A stretch of DNA of 64,000 nt from DATGMS01 sp040905145 (lineage in GTDB: Bacteria; Bacteroidota; Bacteroidia; Cytophagales; Cyclobacteriaceae). Positions 8,742-17,541 of the stretch are shown here, piece by piece. Location of the stretch: positions 1 through 64,000 of the forward strand of contig JBBDSC010000207.1 in the NCBI GenBank assembly GCA_040905145.1. Reading direction: 5' to 3'. How positions within the stretch are numbered: the first letter of the stretch is position 1; each line of letters starts with the position of its first letter. Under the pieces are notes generated by a model. The model was not told the origin of the DNA and ran no database searches. It worked only from the letters and a program-made list of their open reading frames with translations. The position numbers and the translations under genes were made by a program.

Positions 8742-9554
8742 CTATCGACTCAACTTGTGCCTTACAAGGATGTCCACCAAAGAAATGGAAGCATCCTCCA
8801 TGTCATTAACCAAAGAATCAATCTTTGCCACGCAATAGTTGTAAAACAACTGAAGGATAATTGCAACGATCAAACCGGCAACTGTAGTCAAAAGGGCTAT
8901 TTTGATACCGCCCGCTACCAGGGAAGGAGAAATATCACCCGCTGCCGCAATGGCATCGAACGCACTGATCATACCAATTACAGTACCCATGAACCCAAGC
9001 ATAGGGGCCAGGGAAATAAACAGGGAAATCCACACCAGCCCTTTTTCCAATCTACCCATTTCTACAGATCCGTAAGAAATAATGGATTTTTCCACCATAT
9101 CTATACCTTCTGAATATCTCATCAGACCTTGTGTAAATATGGAAGCTACGGGGCCTTTAGTGCTCTTGGTTACATCTTTAGCTGCTTCAATCCCACCTTG
9201 ATCAAGGGCATCTTCCACTCTGGCCAGTAATTTCTTGGTGTTAGTGGTAGACAAGTTTAAGGTGATGATCCTTTCCAAGGAAATAGCAAGGCCCAAGATC
9301 AAACAGATCAAAACCGGGGACATAAAAGCAGGGTTGCCCTCAATAAATCTTTCTTTGATTACTTGATGAAACCCTAGTTCCTCTTCAATGATATCATCAT
9401 CGTCTGTTAGAATGGGGGCTGTATCTTCTACAGCTTCTGCGGTGTCAACAACAATGTCTGTTGTATCTTCAGTTTCAATGGTGTCTTGTGCTTTAGAGAT
9501 AACCGGAGAGAATAAGATGCCGGCAAGCATGAACAAAGTGATTAACTTTTTCAT
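8742..9554 (-). CDS. exbB: MotA/TolQ/ExbB proton channel family protein
   Basis: A 270-residue inner membrane protein. It starts with a signal-like helix (residues 1-22), an acidic periplasmic linker rich in D and E, a membrane helix near residues 79-98, and two further helices near 175-195 and 215-240 that bear the ExbB signature (LAPMLGFMGTVIGMISAF and GIKIALLTTVAGLIVAI). With ExbD it turns proton flow into force for TonB. It leads the four-gene operon exbB / small protein / exbD / exbD. Confidence 0.93.
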   Translation of the reverse strand: MKKLITLFMLAGILFSPVISKAQDTIETEDTTDIVVDTAEAVEDTAPILTDDDDIIEEELGFHQVIKERFIEGNPAFMSPVLICLILGLAISLERIITLNLSTTNTKKLLARVEDALDQGGIEAAKDVTKSTKGPVASIFTQGLMRYSEGIDMVEKSIISYGSVEMGRLEKGLVWISLFISLAPMLGFMGTVIGMISAFDAIAAAGDISPSLVAGGIKIALLTTVAGLIVAIILQLFYNYCVAKIDSLVNDMEDASISLVDILVRHKLSR

Positions 9555-9860
9555 AATTTAGTTTTAAATAGACTTTTAATAAATAAAGGTTGAACGGTTT
9601 CTAATTTAGTAATTCAGTTTTAAAGTTATAATTTTTTCAATTCAAAATACAAGGGGAGAGGTATAATTTTTAAATTTTTAATTAAACCTCTTTATATCCC
9701 AAACTTAAAACATAATTTTAAACAACAATCCAAATTTATCCTGCCTTCTATATTATTAAGAGCATGCCGTAAAAATAAAAAAGCATTTTAAATTTTAGAC
9801 CTTCAAATCACATTAAAATTTCAGGTACGGGCTTCCCTTGAAAAGCGAATCGAAAACTTG
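9555..9860. other. A/T-rich intergenic region upstream of exbB
   Basis: About 300 bases without a reading frame, rich in A and T runs. It must hold the exbB promoter on the minus strand, but I see no clear TAnnTTTG box near the start. Its right end adjoins the tRNA-Ser 3' end without an evident hairpin terminator. Confidence 0.4.
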
Positions 9861-9948
9861 CAGAGAGGAAGGGATTCGAACCCTCGATACCCTTTAGGGG
9901 TATACACGCTTTCCAGGCGTGCTCCTTCGACCGCTCGGACACCTCTCT
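9861..9948 (-). tRNA. tRNA-Ser (anticodon GGA)
   Basis: An 88-base class II tRNA on the reverse strand. The acceptor stem is AGAGAGG/CCTCTCT with discriminator G, as serine tRNAs require. The anticodon stem CACGC/GCGTG carries loop CTGGAAA, so the anticodon is GGA. A long variable arm (TATACCCCTAAAGGGTAT) and T loop GGTTCGAATCC follow. CCA is not encoded. Confidence 0.95.
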
Positions 9949-10109
9949 TCTTATATTATTAATGCACGATCATGGCAACAAATAAAATTATAATAATCAG
10001 TCCATGCAAGAAAACCTGCGCTTAATTACTTAAAATCACCCAAATTGGAGTAGATAAAACAGAACTATTATATAAACAACTGTAGTTCAAATATTTATTC
10101 TTTACAGAT

Positions 10110-11186
10110 TTAATCACCTGTTGGGGATATTTCCCCTGCCAATGGAGTGACCAGCTTTTTCCTTACCTCCTGCTCATCATTTTCATTGCCCAAAAGGAAC
10201 ATCATTTTGGTAATGGCTGCTTCTGTGGTAATATCACCTCCACTCAATACGCCCATCCTCTTGAGATCCCTGCTGGTCTGGTACCTGCCTTGGATTACCC
10301 TTCCCCCATTAACTTGGGAAACATTCAAAATGATTATTCCCTTCTTTATGGCTCTTTCCAAGGATTTAATAAACCAGGCCTCACTAGGACTGTTTCCTGA
10401 ACCGTAAGTCTCCAAAACCACACCCCTGAGCCCTTCGATGTTAAAACAGCTATCCAGGATCTGGGGCGTTATTCCCGGGAAAAGCTTCAGGATCATTACA
10501 TTATTGTCCAATTTGTTCAAATACCTTAGCTGAAGGCCTTCCTTAAAAGGTTTTATGGCTGTATAATTATAATCGATCACTATTCCAGCTTCTGCCAATG
10601 CAGGATAGTTTTCTGACTCAAAAGCATCAAAATGAACACTCTGTACTTTCTTGGCCCGATTTCCCCGAAGTAACATATGGTTGAAAAAAATGCAAACTTC
10701 TGGAACTATGGGCTTTCCATCAGCTTTCGAAACAGCTATTTCCAAGGAAGTCATCAGATTTTCCCGTGCATCGGATCGCATGGCACTAATGGGTAATTGT
10801 GCCCCTGTAAAGATGACCGGTTTACTTAAACCCTTCAACATATAGCTTAACATGGAGGCAGAGTAAGCCATGGTGTCCGTGCCGTGCAACACCACAAATC
10901 CATCATAAGTATCATAATTTTCATAGATAATATAGGCCATATCTATCCAATGTTGCATATTGACATTGGAAGAATCGATTGGTTCAGGAAAAGAAATAAC
11001 CGTAATGGTTACGTTCATGCTGGTCACGTTGGGAATCTTCTCTAGGATTTGACTAAAATTGAAGGGTATCAAAGCTCCTACACTGTTATAGGCCATCCCC
11101 AAAGTCCCTCCGGTATAAATAATCAGTATGGAAGATTCTATGTCACGTTTGGCCGCTGTATTCAATCTTACGATTTTATAATTCAT
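10110..11186 (-). CDS. ansA: Type I (cytoplasmic) L-asparaginase
   Basis: A 358-residue enzyme that hydrolyses L-asparagine to aspartate and ammonia. The first catalytic threonine lies in IYTGGTLGM (near residue 27) and the second in LHGTDTMAYSASML, both asparaginase signatures. No signal peptide is present, which fits the cytoplasmic type I form. It is the last gene of the seven-gene operon that starts at 16307 and lies 2 bases after tatD. Confidence 0.93.
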   Translation of the reverse strand: MNYKIVRLNTAAKRDIESSILIIYTGGTLGMAYNSVGALIPFNFSQILEKIPNVTSMNVTITVISFPEPIDSSNVNMQHWIDMAYIIYENYDTYDGFVVLHGTDTMAYSASMLSYMLKGLSKPVIFTGAQLPISAMRSDARENLMTSLEIAVSKADGKPIVPEVCIFFNHMLLRGNRAKKVQSVHFDAFESENYPALAEAGIVIDYNYTAIKPFKEGLQLRYLNKLDNNVMILKLFPGITPQILDSCFNIEGLRGVVLETYGSGNSPSEAWFIKSLERAIKKGIIILNVSQVNGGRVIQGRYQTSRDLKRMGVLSGGDITTEAAITKMMFLLGNENDEQEVRKKLVTPLAGEISPTGD

Positions 11187-11188
11187 CT

Positions 11189-11959
11189 TCAGGAATGCTT
11201 AAATACCTTAGTGGCGTTCGAATTTGTTGTCTCAGAAACTCTATCAAGACTGCTCTCCGTCAGATCCCCTACTTTTTGTGCTATTAAAGGAATAAATTCA
11301 GGGGAATTCCTTTTGCCACGGTGAGGAACCGGTGCCAAATAAGGGGCATCGGTTTCTAAAACCAACTTATCCAACCCTATTGAGGGCAAAACTTTATCCA
11401 ATCCGCCATTTTTAAAGGTAGCTACCCCTCCTATTCCCAATAGAAAACCCATATCAATGATCTCTTGTGCCTGCTCTAGACTCCCTGTAAAACAATGAAA
11501 AATCCCAGTCAACTGATCATCGTTCATTGATCTGACGATTTCTATGGTTTCTTGGATGGACTCTCTGCAATGGAGTATGATAGGTAAGCCCTTTTCCTTC
11601 GCCCAGGTGATTTGGACCTTTAAGGCTTCTTTTTGATGCTCCAAATAACTCTTGTCCCAATATAGGTCCAGACCGATTTCTCCCACCCCGGCAAAAGGCC
11701 GCTTATTGAGCCAATCTTCCATCACATAAAGCTGCTTCTGAAACTCCTTGTCCACATCGCAGGGGTGCAGTCCCATCATCGGAATGCATACCCCCGGATA
11801 CTTTTGCTCTGCCTCCAGCATAGGATCAATAGAATCCAAGTCTATATTGGGCATGAAAATTTTGTGCACGCCATTTTCCTTGCTCCTTTGGATTATTTCT
11901 TCCCTGTCGGAATTGAATTTGGCCGAATAAATATGTGCGTGGGAATCTATGAAATTCAT
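11189..11959 (-). CDS. tatD: TatD family metal-dependent hydrolase/DNase
   Basis: A TIM-barrel amidohydrolase of 256 residues. The metal ligands are in FIDSHAHIY, LHCRES and ETDAPYLAP, with GVGEIGLD in between. TatD proteins act as 3'-5' exonucleases or D-aminoacyl hydrolases. I chose the ATG at 11959 over an upstream in-frame codon at 11980 because it overlaps the glycosyltransferase stop as ATGA, a usual coupled start, and gives the standard N terminus MNFIDSH. Confidence 0.93.
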   Translation of the reverse strand: MNFIDSHAHIYSAKFNSDREEIIQRSKENGVHKIFMPNIDLDSIDPMLEAEQKYPGVCIPMMGLHPCDVDKEFQKQLYVMEDWLNKRPFAGVGEIGLDLYWDKSYLEHQKEALKVQITWAKEKGLPIILHCRESIQETIEIVRSMNDDQLTGIFHCFTGSLEQAQEIIDMGFLLGIGGVATFKNGGLDKVLPSIGLDKLVLETDAPYLAPVPHRGKRNSPEFIPLIAQKVGDLTESSLDRVSETTNSNATKVFKHS

Positions 11960-13065
11960 CTGTATTGCCTCCCTTTCCAATTAATTGTTGAAGGCCAAAA
12001 ATAGTAACCTATTGTTGACCATGAGATGATTGAATAATAAAATTCAAAGCATAACAAGTGAAAATAAGAAACTTTAGTTTCCGTTTTTGCGGCAAATTCT
12101 CTTATAAATAAAGATTGGATGATAATCTTTATCAGCCATATCCCCACTCCAAAATAAGGATAATAGAGGATGAGGTAAATGATGGAGGGGAAAAAGCAAC
12201 ATTGTAAAGCAAGTAACAGCAACCAATACCAAGGCAATGACAATGCCCCCTTCATCCATCTTTTTCTTTGTTTCATTAAATCAAGAAAACTTCTTTCACT
12301 CTTGGTCACAACAAGGCTTTCGGCCGAAACTTGGTGGATTGGATGATAACCTTCTGCAATGAGCGCCTGTGCCAAAGCAAAGTCTTCCGTAACAGAAAAA
12401 GGTGTATTTTCAAATCCTCCTACTCTCCAATAGGCCTTTTTGCTCAGCATCATATTGTTACCCATCCCCGTCATGGGACGCCGAAGATCTGAGGTGATTT
12501 TTACCATACCTAAAGTAATCCACCAATCAATGCCCTGCATGGCGGAAAAAAGGGATGTAACCCTTACCACAGTTATCCCCTTTATCAATCCGCTCTCCGG
12601 TTTATACGCTCCAAGCATTTCCATGACCCATAAAGGATTTACCGCACAGTCTGCATCCGTATAAAAATAAAAGTCCCCATCAGCCACTTTCGCCATTTGG
12701 CTTAAGGCATTGGCTTTTCCATTGATTTTATTTGGATCAGCGGCTTCTTCTACGGCCACAAATACGCGGTTCTCACCTTGGGATACCCACTCCTGAATTA
12801 TCGTGGGAGTATTGTCCTTACTTTGGTCATCACCAATTACAAATTGGATTTTACCTCCAGGATAAATTAATTTCTCTAAGGACTTTAAACAAGCAAGCAG
12901 GTCCATTTCTTCATTTCTGGCAGGAACCAGGACACTCACCATTGGCAACTTTCTTTCACTATCCCTTTTGGAATGGTCGATGAATTTTGAATGTGTAAGA
13001 ACCCAAAGGAGAAAGTCTTGTACTATTAATAACCCTATTACCGCTATATGGATATAAATCATCAT
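11956..13065 (-). CDS. Family 2 glycosyltransferase, membrane-bound
   Basis: A 369-residue protein with an N-terminal membrane helix, a GT-A catalytic domain (about 40-260) and two or three C-terminal helices. Visible motifs are VSVLVPARNEE, VIGDDQSKDNT, the metal-binding YTDADCAV, and QRKRWMKGA, equal to the (Q/R)xxRW product-site motif of processive GT2 enzymes. The acceptor is unknown; a surface glycan or glycolipid is likely. Start and stop overlap both neighbours by 4 bases (ATGA), so it is translationally coupled with the deacetylase upstream and tatD downstream. Confidence 0.88.
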   Translation of the reverse strand: MMIYIHIAVIGLLIVQDFLLWVLTHSKFIDHSKRDSERKLPMVSVLVPARNEEMDLLACLKSLEKLIYPGGKIQFVIGDDQSKDNTPTIIQEWVSQGENRVFVAVEEAADPNKINGKANALSQMAKVADGDFYFYTDADCAVNPLWVMEMLGAYKPESGLIKGITVVRVTSLFSAMQGIDWWITLGMVKITSDLRRPMTGMGNNMMLSKKAYWRVGGFENTPFSVTEDFALAQALIAEGYHPIHQVSAESLVVTKSERSFLDLMKQRKRWMKGALSLPWYWLLLLALQCCFFPSIIYLILYYPYFGVGIWLIKIIIQSLFIREFAAKTETKVSYFHLLCFEFYYSIISWSTIGYYFWPSTINWKGRQYR

Positions 13066-13688
13066 AACAAATCGGTTTGGTAGCCGTTTTCCTGAATAAA
13101 ATCCAGAAAATCCGGCAGTATTTCCAAAAGGATCTTTTCCGTTTTCTTTTGGTCGTGGAATACCACAATAGATCCATTTTGGGTATGTTGTTTAGCCTTG
13201 GCCAGGCAGACTGTTGCAGTTTGAAATCTGTTAAAATCACCTGGAAGCACGTCCCACATGATGATTTGATGTGTTCGGGAGATTTTTTTTCTTTGTTGCT
13301 TTTTGATTCTTCCGTAAGGTGCCCGAAATAAATAAGGACGGATATCCAGCACCTCTTTTATGGCTGCTTGGCATCTGGCAAAATTTTCCCAATATTCCCC
13401 GCTACTACATTGGTGCCCATTTAAGTGATTGTGGGTGTGATTGCCAATTTGATGTCCTTGCTGTTTTACCTTTAAAGCAAGGCCCGGATGTTTTAGCAAA
13501 TTATCCCCGACCATAAAAAATGTCGCTTTCATCTGCCGCTTCGCCAGTTCCTCCAAAACAAAATCCGTGACACCGGGAACTGGCCCATCATCAAAGGTTA
13601 AATATACCGATTTTTGCTTTCTGCTTTTATGCCAAACGTAATAGGGGAATAAAAGCTGAAGGGGAGTGGGTATATGGTGAAAAAGCAT
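13062..13688 (-). CDS. Polysaccharide deacetylase (NodB domain)
   Basis: A 208-residue carbohydrate esterase family 4 protein. The catalytic motifs are present: YLTFDDGP (base and metal aspartates), HQIGNHTHNH (metal histidines) and FRAPYGR. A further DVLPGDFN and a late VFHDQ complete the NodB fold. It removes N-acetyl groups from glycans such as peptidoglycan or surface polysaccharide. No clear signal peptide is visible; the N terminus MLFHHIPTPLQLLFPYYVWH may be a poor membrane anchor. It lies between a PP2C phosphatase gene (3-base gap) and a GT2 gene (4-base overlap). Confidence 0.9.
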   Translation of the reverse strand: MLFHHIPTPLQLLFPYYVWHKSRKQKSVYLTFDDGPVPGVTDFVLEELAKRQMKATFFMVGDNLLKHPGLALKVKQQGHQIGNHTHNHLNGHQCSSGEYWENFARCQAAIKEVLDIRPYLFRAPYGRIKKQQRKKISRTHQIIMWDVLPGDFNRFQTATVCLAKAKQHTQNGSIVVFHDQKKTEKILLEILPDFLDFIQENGYQTDLL

Positions 13689-13691
13689 GTG

Positions 13692-14903
13692 TCAATTAAA
13701 CCTTAGGCTCAATAAAGTGACATCATCCCTCCTGGAAATGCCTTCTGAAAAATTATCCAATTCCTTGAAGAATTGGTCATGGAACAAATTCGGATGGGTA
13801 TATAGGTGGTTGGCAATAAAATTCCCAAACCGCTCATCCCCATATTCTTCCTCTTTGGAATTACAAGATTCAGTCAGACCGTCCGTATATAAATGAATGG
13901 TAAAATTGGCCAAATGCTCCCTTTTCCCTATCTCCAGGAAAGGCAATTTTTCAAATGCCCCAAGGATAGTGGTGCCGGCTTCCAATAATTCTGTCCCTTT
14001 TTTCTCTTCCCAGCACAATACTGGAGGGTTATGACCCGCATTGACATAAATTAATTCCCTGGTTTTGAAATTATAATACCCTAAAAAGAAAGTGATAAAG
14101 CGGTCCCCTTTGGTATTTTCAAACAAGGTATAGTTCAATTGTTCTACAATCATTTTCAAATCCGAAGAGCTACGTAACAAAGTCCTTAGGGCAGCTTGAA
14201 AATTGGACATCAGCAAGGCTGCGGGCATTCCTTTACCTGACACATCCGCAATACAGAAAAACACTTCATCTTCTGATTTTTGGACCAAATCATAATAATC
14301 CCCCCCTACTGTACTATGGGGATAGTAAGTGACTTTGGCTTGCAGCTTTTTTGTCTCAGGCAATTGGGCTGGGAACAGCATTCGTTGAACATTACTTGCT
14401 ATTTCAACTTCCCTGTTGAGCCTTTCCTGATCCAACTGCTTTCGGGCAAAGCGTTTGTTTTCCAATGCCACAACCAGGATGTTGGTCAAAGCTTGGGTGA
14501 AATCCAGATCCAACTCCTTTTCATCTTCCTTCTTTTTCAAAAGTAAGATAGCAAGCATCTTGTCTTTATGATATACGGGGACATAAATATCCAATTCCGA
14601 AAAGGAATATTCCTCTGACATCACTAAGTTAAGCTTACCGATTTCCTTATTATCCTGAACATCCTGATAAGGAATGGATTTAGGTGTGCGGCCTTTTACC
14701 CCATGTGTTACCCCTTCATCAAACCCTTCCTTACCTGCCACATATAGGATCAAAGATTTTATATTAAGATGAACCAAGCAAGTAAACTTGAATATCTCCA
14801 AGAGAACTGACTCTCTTTTATTTTCATTTATGGACTGGGTGATTTCAAGAAGGGCTTTAAGCTCCAACTCTTTCCGTTGATATTTTACCGTTTCCGTGAC
14901 CAT
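13692..14903 (-). CDS. PP2C-type (SpoIIE/RsbU) serine phosphatase with GAF-like sensor
   Basis: A 403-residue protein. The N-terminal 170 residues resemble a GAF sensor, followed by a coiled linker (LDQERLNREVEIASNVQRML) and the PPM phosphatase domain (about 190-400) with metal-binding STVGGDYYDL, CIADVSGKGMPAALLM, and YVNAGHNPP. The end has LYTDGLTES and RRDDVTLLSL. Such phosphatases dephosphorylate anti-sigma antagonists in partner-switching cascades. No STAS or anti-sigma kinase gene lies next to it, so its partner is elsewhere. Confidence 0.9.
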   Translation of the reverse strand: MVTETVKYQRKELELKALLEITQSINENKRESVLLEIFKFTCLVHLNIKSLILYVAGKEGFDEGVTHGVKGRTPKSIPYQDVQDNKEIGKLNLVMSEEYSFSELDIYVPVYHKDKMLAILLLKKKEDEKELDLDFTQALTNILVVALENKRFARKQLDQERLNREVEIASNVQRMLFPAQLPETKKLQAKVTYYPHSTVGGDYYDLVQKSEDEVFFCIADVSGKGMPAALLMSNFQAALRTLLRSSSDLKMIVEQLNYTLFENTKGDRFITFFLGYYNFKTRELIYVNAGHNPPVLCWEEKKGTELLEAGTTILGAFEKLPFLEIGKREHLANFTIHLYTDGLTESCNSKEEEYGDERFGNFIANHLYTHPNLFHDQFFKELDNFSEGISRRDDVTLLSLRFN

Positions 14904-14913
14904 TTTACAAACT

Positions 14914-15186
14914 TTATAATGAATTATGCTCCATTAACCCTTTCTTGGTTGCCAGATAAAAATAATCTTTGCCGTTATTTTTGAGGTTAAAATTTTTAAA
15001 AACCTCATCATCCGGGCTGGAAAAGCATTTTATCCACTCTTTTTCGAGAAGCAATTGCAAGGTAGACAAAAGCTTTTCATCTTCCCAATCCAGTTCATTT
15101 TTTAAGTGGTCATAGGACTGTACAAAATACAGTTCATCCATTAACTCAAATTCCTCGTCTGACATATTGCTGCTGTTTGACTGCAA
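14914..15186 (-). CDS. Small acidic protein of unknown function
   Basis: A 90-residue soluble protein with a helix-rich, acidic N-terminal half and the pattern LLSTLQLLLEKEWIKCF near the middle. This gives the feel of a winged-helix fold, but no DNA-binding signature can be claimed. It fits tightly between a GT2 gene (2-base gap) and the PP2C phosphatase gene (10-base gap), so it is a real operon member. Being beside the phosphatase, it could be its regulator; that is inference. Confidence 0.65.
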   Translation of the reverse strand: MQSNSSNMSDEEFELMDELYFVQSYDHLKNELDWEDEKLLSTLQLLLEKEWIKCFSSPDDEVFKNFNLKNNGKDYFYLATKKGLMEHNSL

Positions 15187-15188
15187 AA

Positions 15189-16307
15189 TTAAACGATGTA
15201 ATTACTTTTCCTCCCTTTCCAGGTAAATTTTCCCCCGAGGGTAGCCAAGCCCACCGTTATTAAATAAACCGGATGTAAATAACTTGTTTTAATGAAACTG
15301 GAGACTGTCGGATGGATGGCATATTCATTTAATACCCTTCCCAGCACTTTTTTTTCCACAATAATTTTAAGGATCCAAAAGACCAGAAAAACAGTTTTTG
15401 ACCATACATCCCCAAAAATCAAGAAAACACTTCCTAGCTGAACCATGGCCATCACATAACTACCCAAGGCAAATAATACGTGCTTCACGGACCGGTGCAG
15501 CTTCCATTTGCTTGCCCACCTTACCCGCTGTTGAAGAAATGCCCCTAAACAGGGGGCAGGTTGTGTTTTCACTAAAACCGCTTCCCGGCTTAAATACGCG
15601 GTTGATTGATCCCCGAAATTTCTGATTATTTTTTTTAGGAGAAATTCATCATCCCCCGATAAATGCTCTTCGTTGCCTCCATAGCCTCCCACCATCATAA
15701 ATGCGGATTTCCTATAGGCTAAATTTGCGCCACTGCACATGAGGGGCCGTCTCAGTGAGAAGAAATATTGGGTCACCAATAAAATGCTGGCCCATTCTAT
15801 TTGCTGGAATTTTGAAAAAAAATCACCCTGGGATACTGTCATCACAGGTCCCGCCACCAATTGAATATGATCAAGGTAAAAAGGTTGGCTCATCCAGCGG
15901 TACCAATCCTCCGGCAATAGGCAATCGGCGTCCGTGGTCATTATAATTTCTGCCTCTGCATGATGAATTCCGGTAGTCAATGCTGCTTTTTTCCCTATTC
16001 CGGAATTTTCAAGTAATTCCCAGTTTTTTAAATTTCTCACCCGAAGGAAGGAGGCAATAAGGTATTCCGATCCATCCCCGCTATTATCGTTGATAAAGAT
16101 TATTTCAAGCGAAGGGGGAATTATCTTTTCCAGGTGTAACAACAAGGAGGGAAGGTGCTGGCTTTCATTTCTAAACGGGATTAGCAAGGCTATTCTAAAA
16201 CCCTTTCCTTGTTGAGGGGGATAAAAGCTACTTTCTTCCCAATTCTTTTTCATTGCCCCCAACAGAAGAGCATAAAGAGCAATAGACATTAGATAAAAGA
16301 GCTCCAT
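15189..16307 (-). CDS. Family 2 glycosyltransferase, membrane-bound
   Basis: A 372-residue protein with a membrane helix at the N terminus, a GT-A domain (LLIPFRNESQHL, IFINDNSGDGS, TTDADCLLPEDW) and C-terminal helices. The motif QQRVRWASKWK corresponds to (Q/R)xxRW. It is similar in layout to the GT2 at 11956-13065 and the two may act on the same glycan. It is the first gene of the operon that runs to the asparaginase. Confidence 0.87.
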   Translation of the reverse strand: MELFYLMSIALYALLLGAMKKNWEESSFYPPQQGKGFRIALLIPFRNESQHLPSLLLHLEKIIPPSLEIIFINDNSGDGSEYLIASFLRVRNLKNWELLENSGIGKKAALTTGIHHAEAEIIMTTDADCLLPEDWYRWMSQPFYLDHIQLVAGPVMTVSQGDFFSKFQQIEWASILLVTQYFFSLRRPLMCSGANLAYRKSAFMMVGGYGGNEEHLSGDDEFLLKKIIRNFGDQSTAYLSREAVLVKTQPAPCLGAFLQQRVRWASKWKLHRSVKHVLFALGSYVMAMVQLGSVFLIFGDVWSKTVFLVFWILKIIVEKKVLGRVLNEYAIHPTVSSFIKTSYLHPVYLITVGLATLGGKFTWKGRKSNYIV

Positions 16308-16372
16308 TAATTAAGTCATTGAAGAAAAAGCAACTTTCTTAAAATTCGTGTAAGGAATTCCACTAAATTGCA

Positions 16373-16960
16373 ATGATGAGTAAAGCAGCGACAAAAGTAA
16401 CAAAAGAAAAGGTTATTTTGGGTATTGATCCCGGTACCAATATCATGGGGTACGGGCTTCTATTCATAGAAGGTAAGCAATTCAACGTGATGCAGTACGG
16501 GGTCATCCATTTGAAGAAATATGAGACCCATGAAATAAAGCTAAAGAAAATTTTCGAAAGGATTACCGGGATAATCAATGAATTTCACCCGGATATGATG
16601 GCTTTGGAAGCTCCTTTTTATGGACAAAATGTTCAATCCATGTTAAAATTGGGCAGGGCCCAGGGCGTAGCAATGGCAGCAGCCTTGGCCAGGGACGTCC
16701 CCATTACGGAGTATTCCCCGAAAAAAGTCAAACAGTCTGTAACCGGCAATGGAAATTCCTCAAAGGAACAGGTAGCAGAAATGTTGAAAAACCTGCTTCA
16801 TCTTACTGAAACACCCAAGCTTTTAGATGCTAGTGATGCGCTGGCTGTCGCACTTTGCCATCATTTTCATGATGGAAGGTTGCAAACAAGTGGTAGAAAC
16901 GAAGGATGGAAATCCTTTATACAAGAAAACCCCAAGCGGATAAAGGGGGGTTCTACTTAA
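16373..16960 (+). CDS. ruvC: Crossover junction endodeoxyribonuclease RuvC
   Basis: A 195-residue Holliday junction resolvase. The four acidic catalytic residues appear in order: D in ILGIDPGTN, E in MALEAPFY, and two D in LLDASDALAVALCHH. It cuts four-way junctions after RuvAB branch migration. It starts at the first of two adjacent methionines; either is possible. The N terminus carries about 12 extra basic residues compared with E. coli RuvC. Confidence 0.95.
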   Translation: MMSKAATKVTKEKVILGIDPGTNIMGYGLLFIEGKQFNVMQYGVIHLKKYETHEIKLKKIFERITGIINEFHPDMMALEAPFYGQNVQSMLKLGRAQGVAMAAALARDVPITEYSPKKVKQSVTGNGNSSKEQVAEMLKNLLHLTETPKLLDASDALAVALCHHFHDGRLQTSGRNEGWKSFIQENPKRIKGGST

Positions 16961-17030
16961 AATTTGTAGATTTAGATAATGTTCAACAAAAAAGCCATAT
17001 TTCATTAAGTTTAATTTAACCTCTTCAGCC

Positions 17031-17453
17031 ATGAAGCACCCAGTCAAAACCTGCGAAAAATGCCTTGGGGATTTTAAAGCAGCATTGTCCGAATTGAAAG
17101 AACTGATTGAAGAGGTCCATCATATAAACCATAATGAAAAGGTTGAACAAAAATTGATCCGGGCCTTTGAACTGGTCCATGAACTGGCATTGAGTACCAT
17201 GTCAGAATATTTCAGACAACAAGGCAGGCCCCCCTATTCCGGTCCCAGGGACATCACCGTTGATGCCTTTCACGAGGAGTTGATTGATGATGGTGAAGGC
17301 TGGCTCGATATGATCATCATTAGGATTAAAACTACGCCCATATATGATGAAGACACCACAAAACCTTTGGTGCAAAAGATCATTTCCCCTTATGTTCAGC
17401 TTTTCGAAAACTTCAACAGAAAAATGGAGAAAAAGCTGGAGGGCAATGAATAA
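17031..17453 (+). CDS. Orphan HEPN-type (HI0074/HepT-like) protein with degenerate active site
   Basis: A 140-residue helical protein. The pattern RAFELVHELA, YSGPRDITVDAFHEELIDDGEGWLDMI and YDEDT follows the HI0074 nucleotidyltransferase-substrate-binding family, the HEPN half of MNT/HEPN (MntA/HepT) pairs. HEPN RNases carry the motif R-N-x3-H-x-Y; here the matching residues are R98-I99 and P103-I-Y105, so the asparagine and histidine are both lost. No MNT nucleotidyltransferase gene is beside it. It therefore looks like an orphan with a dead or altered site, in an accessory patch after ruvC. Confidence 0.75.
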   Translation: MKHPVKTCEKCLGDFKAALSELKELIEEVHHINHNEKVEQKLIRAFELVHELALSTMSEYFRQQGRPPYSGPRDITVDAFHEELIDDGEGWLDMIIIRIKTTPIYDEDTTKPLVQKIISPYVQLFENFNRKMEKKLEGNE

Positions 17454-17541
17454 TAGATTGTTTTTCGGTAAAGCCAGGAAAACAACCGAAAGTTTTGGTA
17501 GACGTTTGAAAATGATTTCACGATGAATCAAAGCATTTAAG

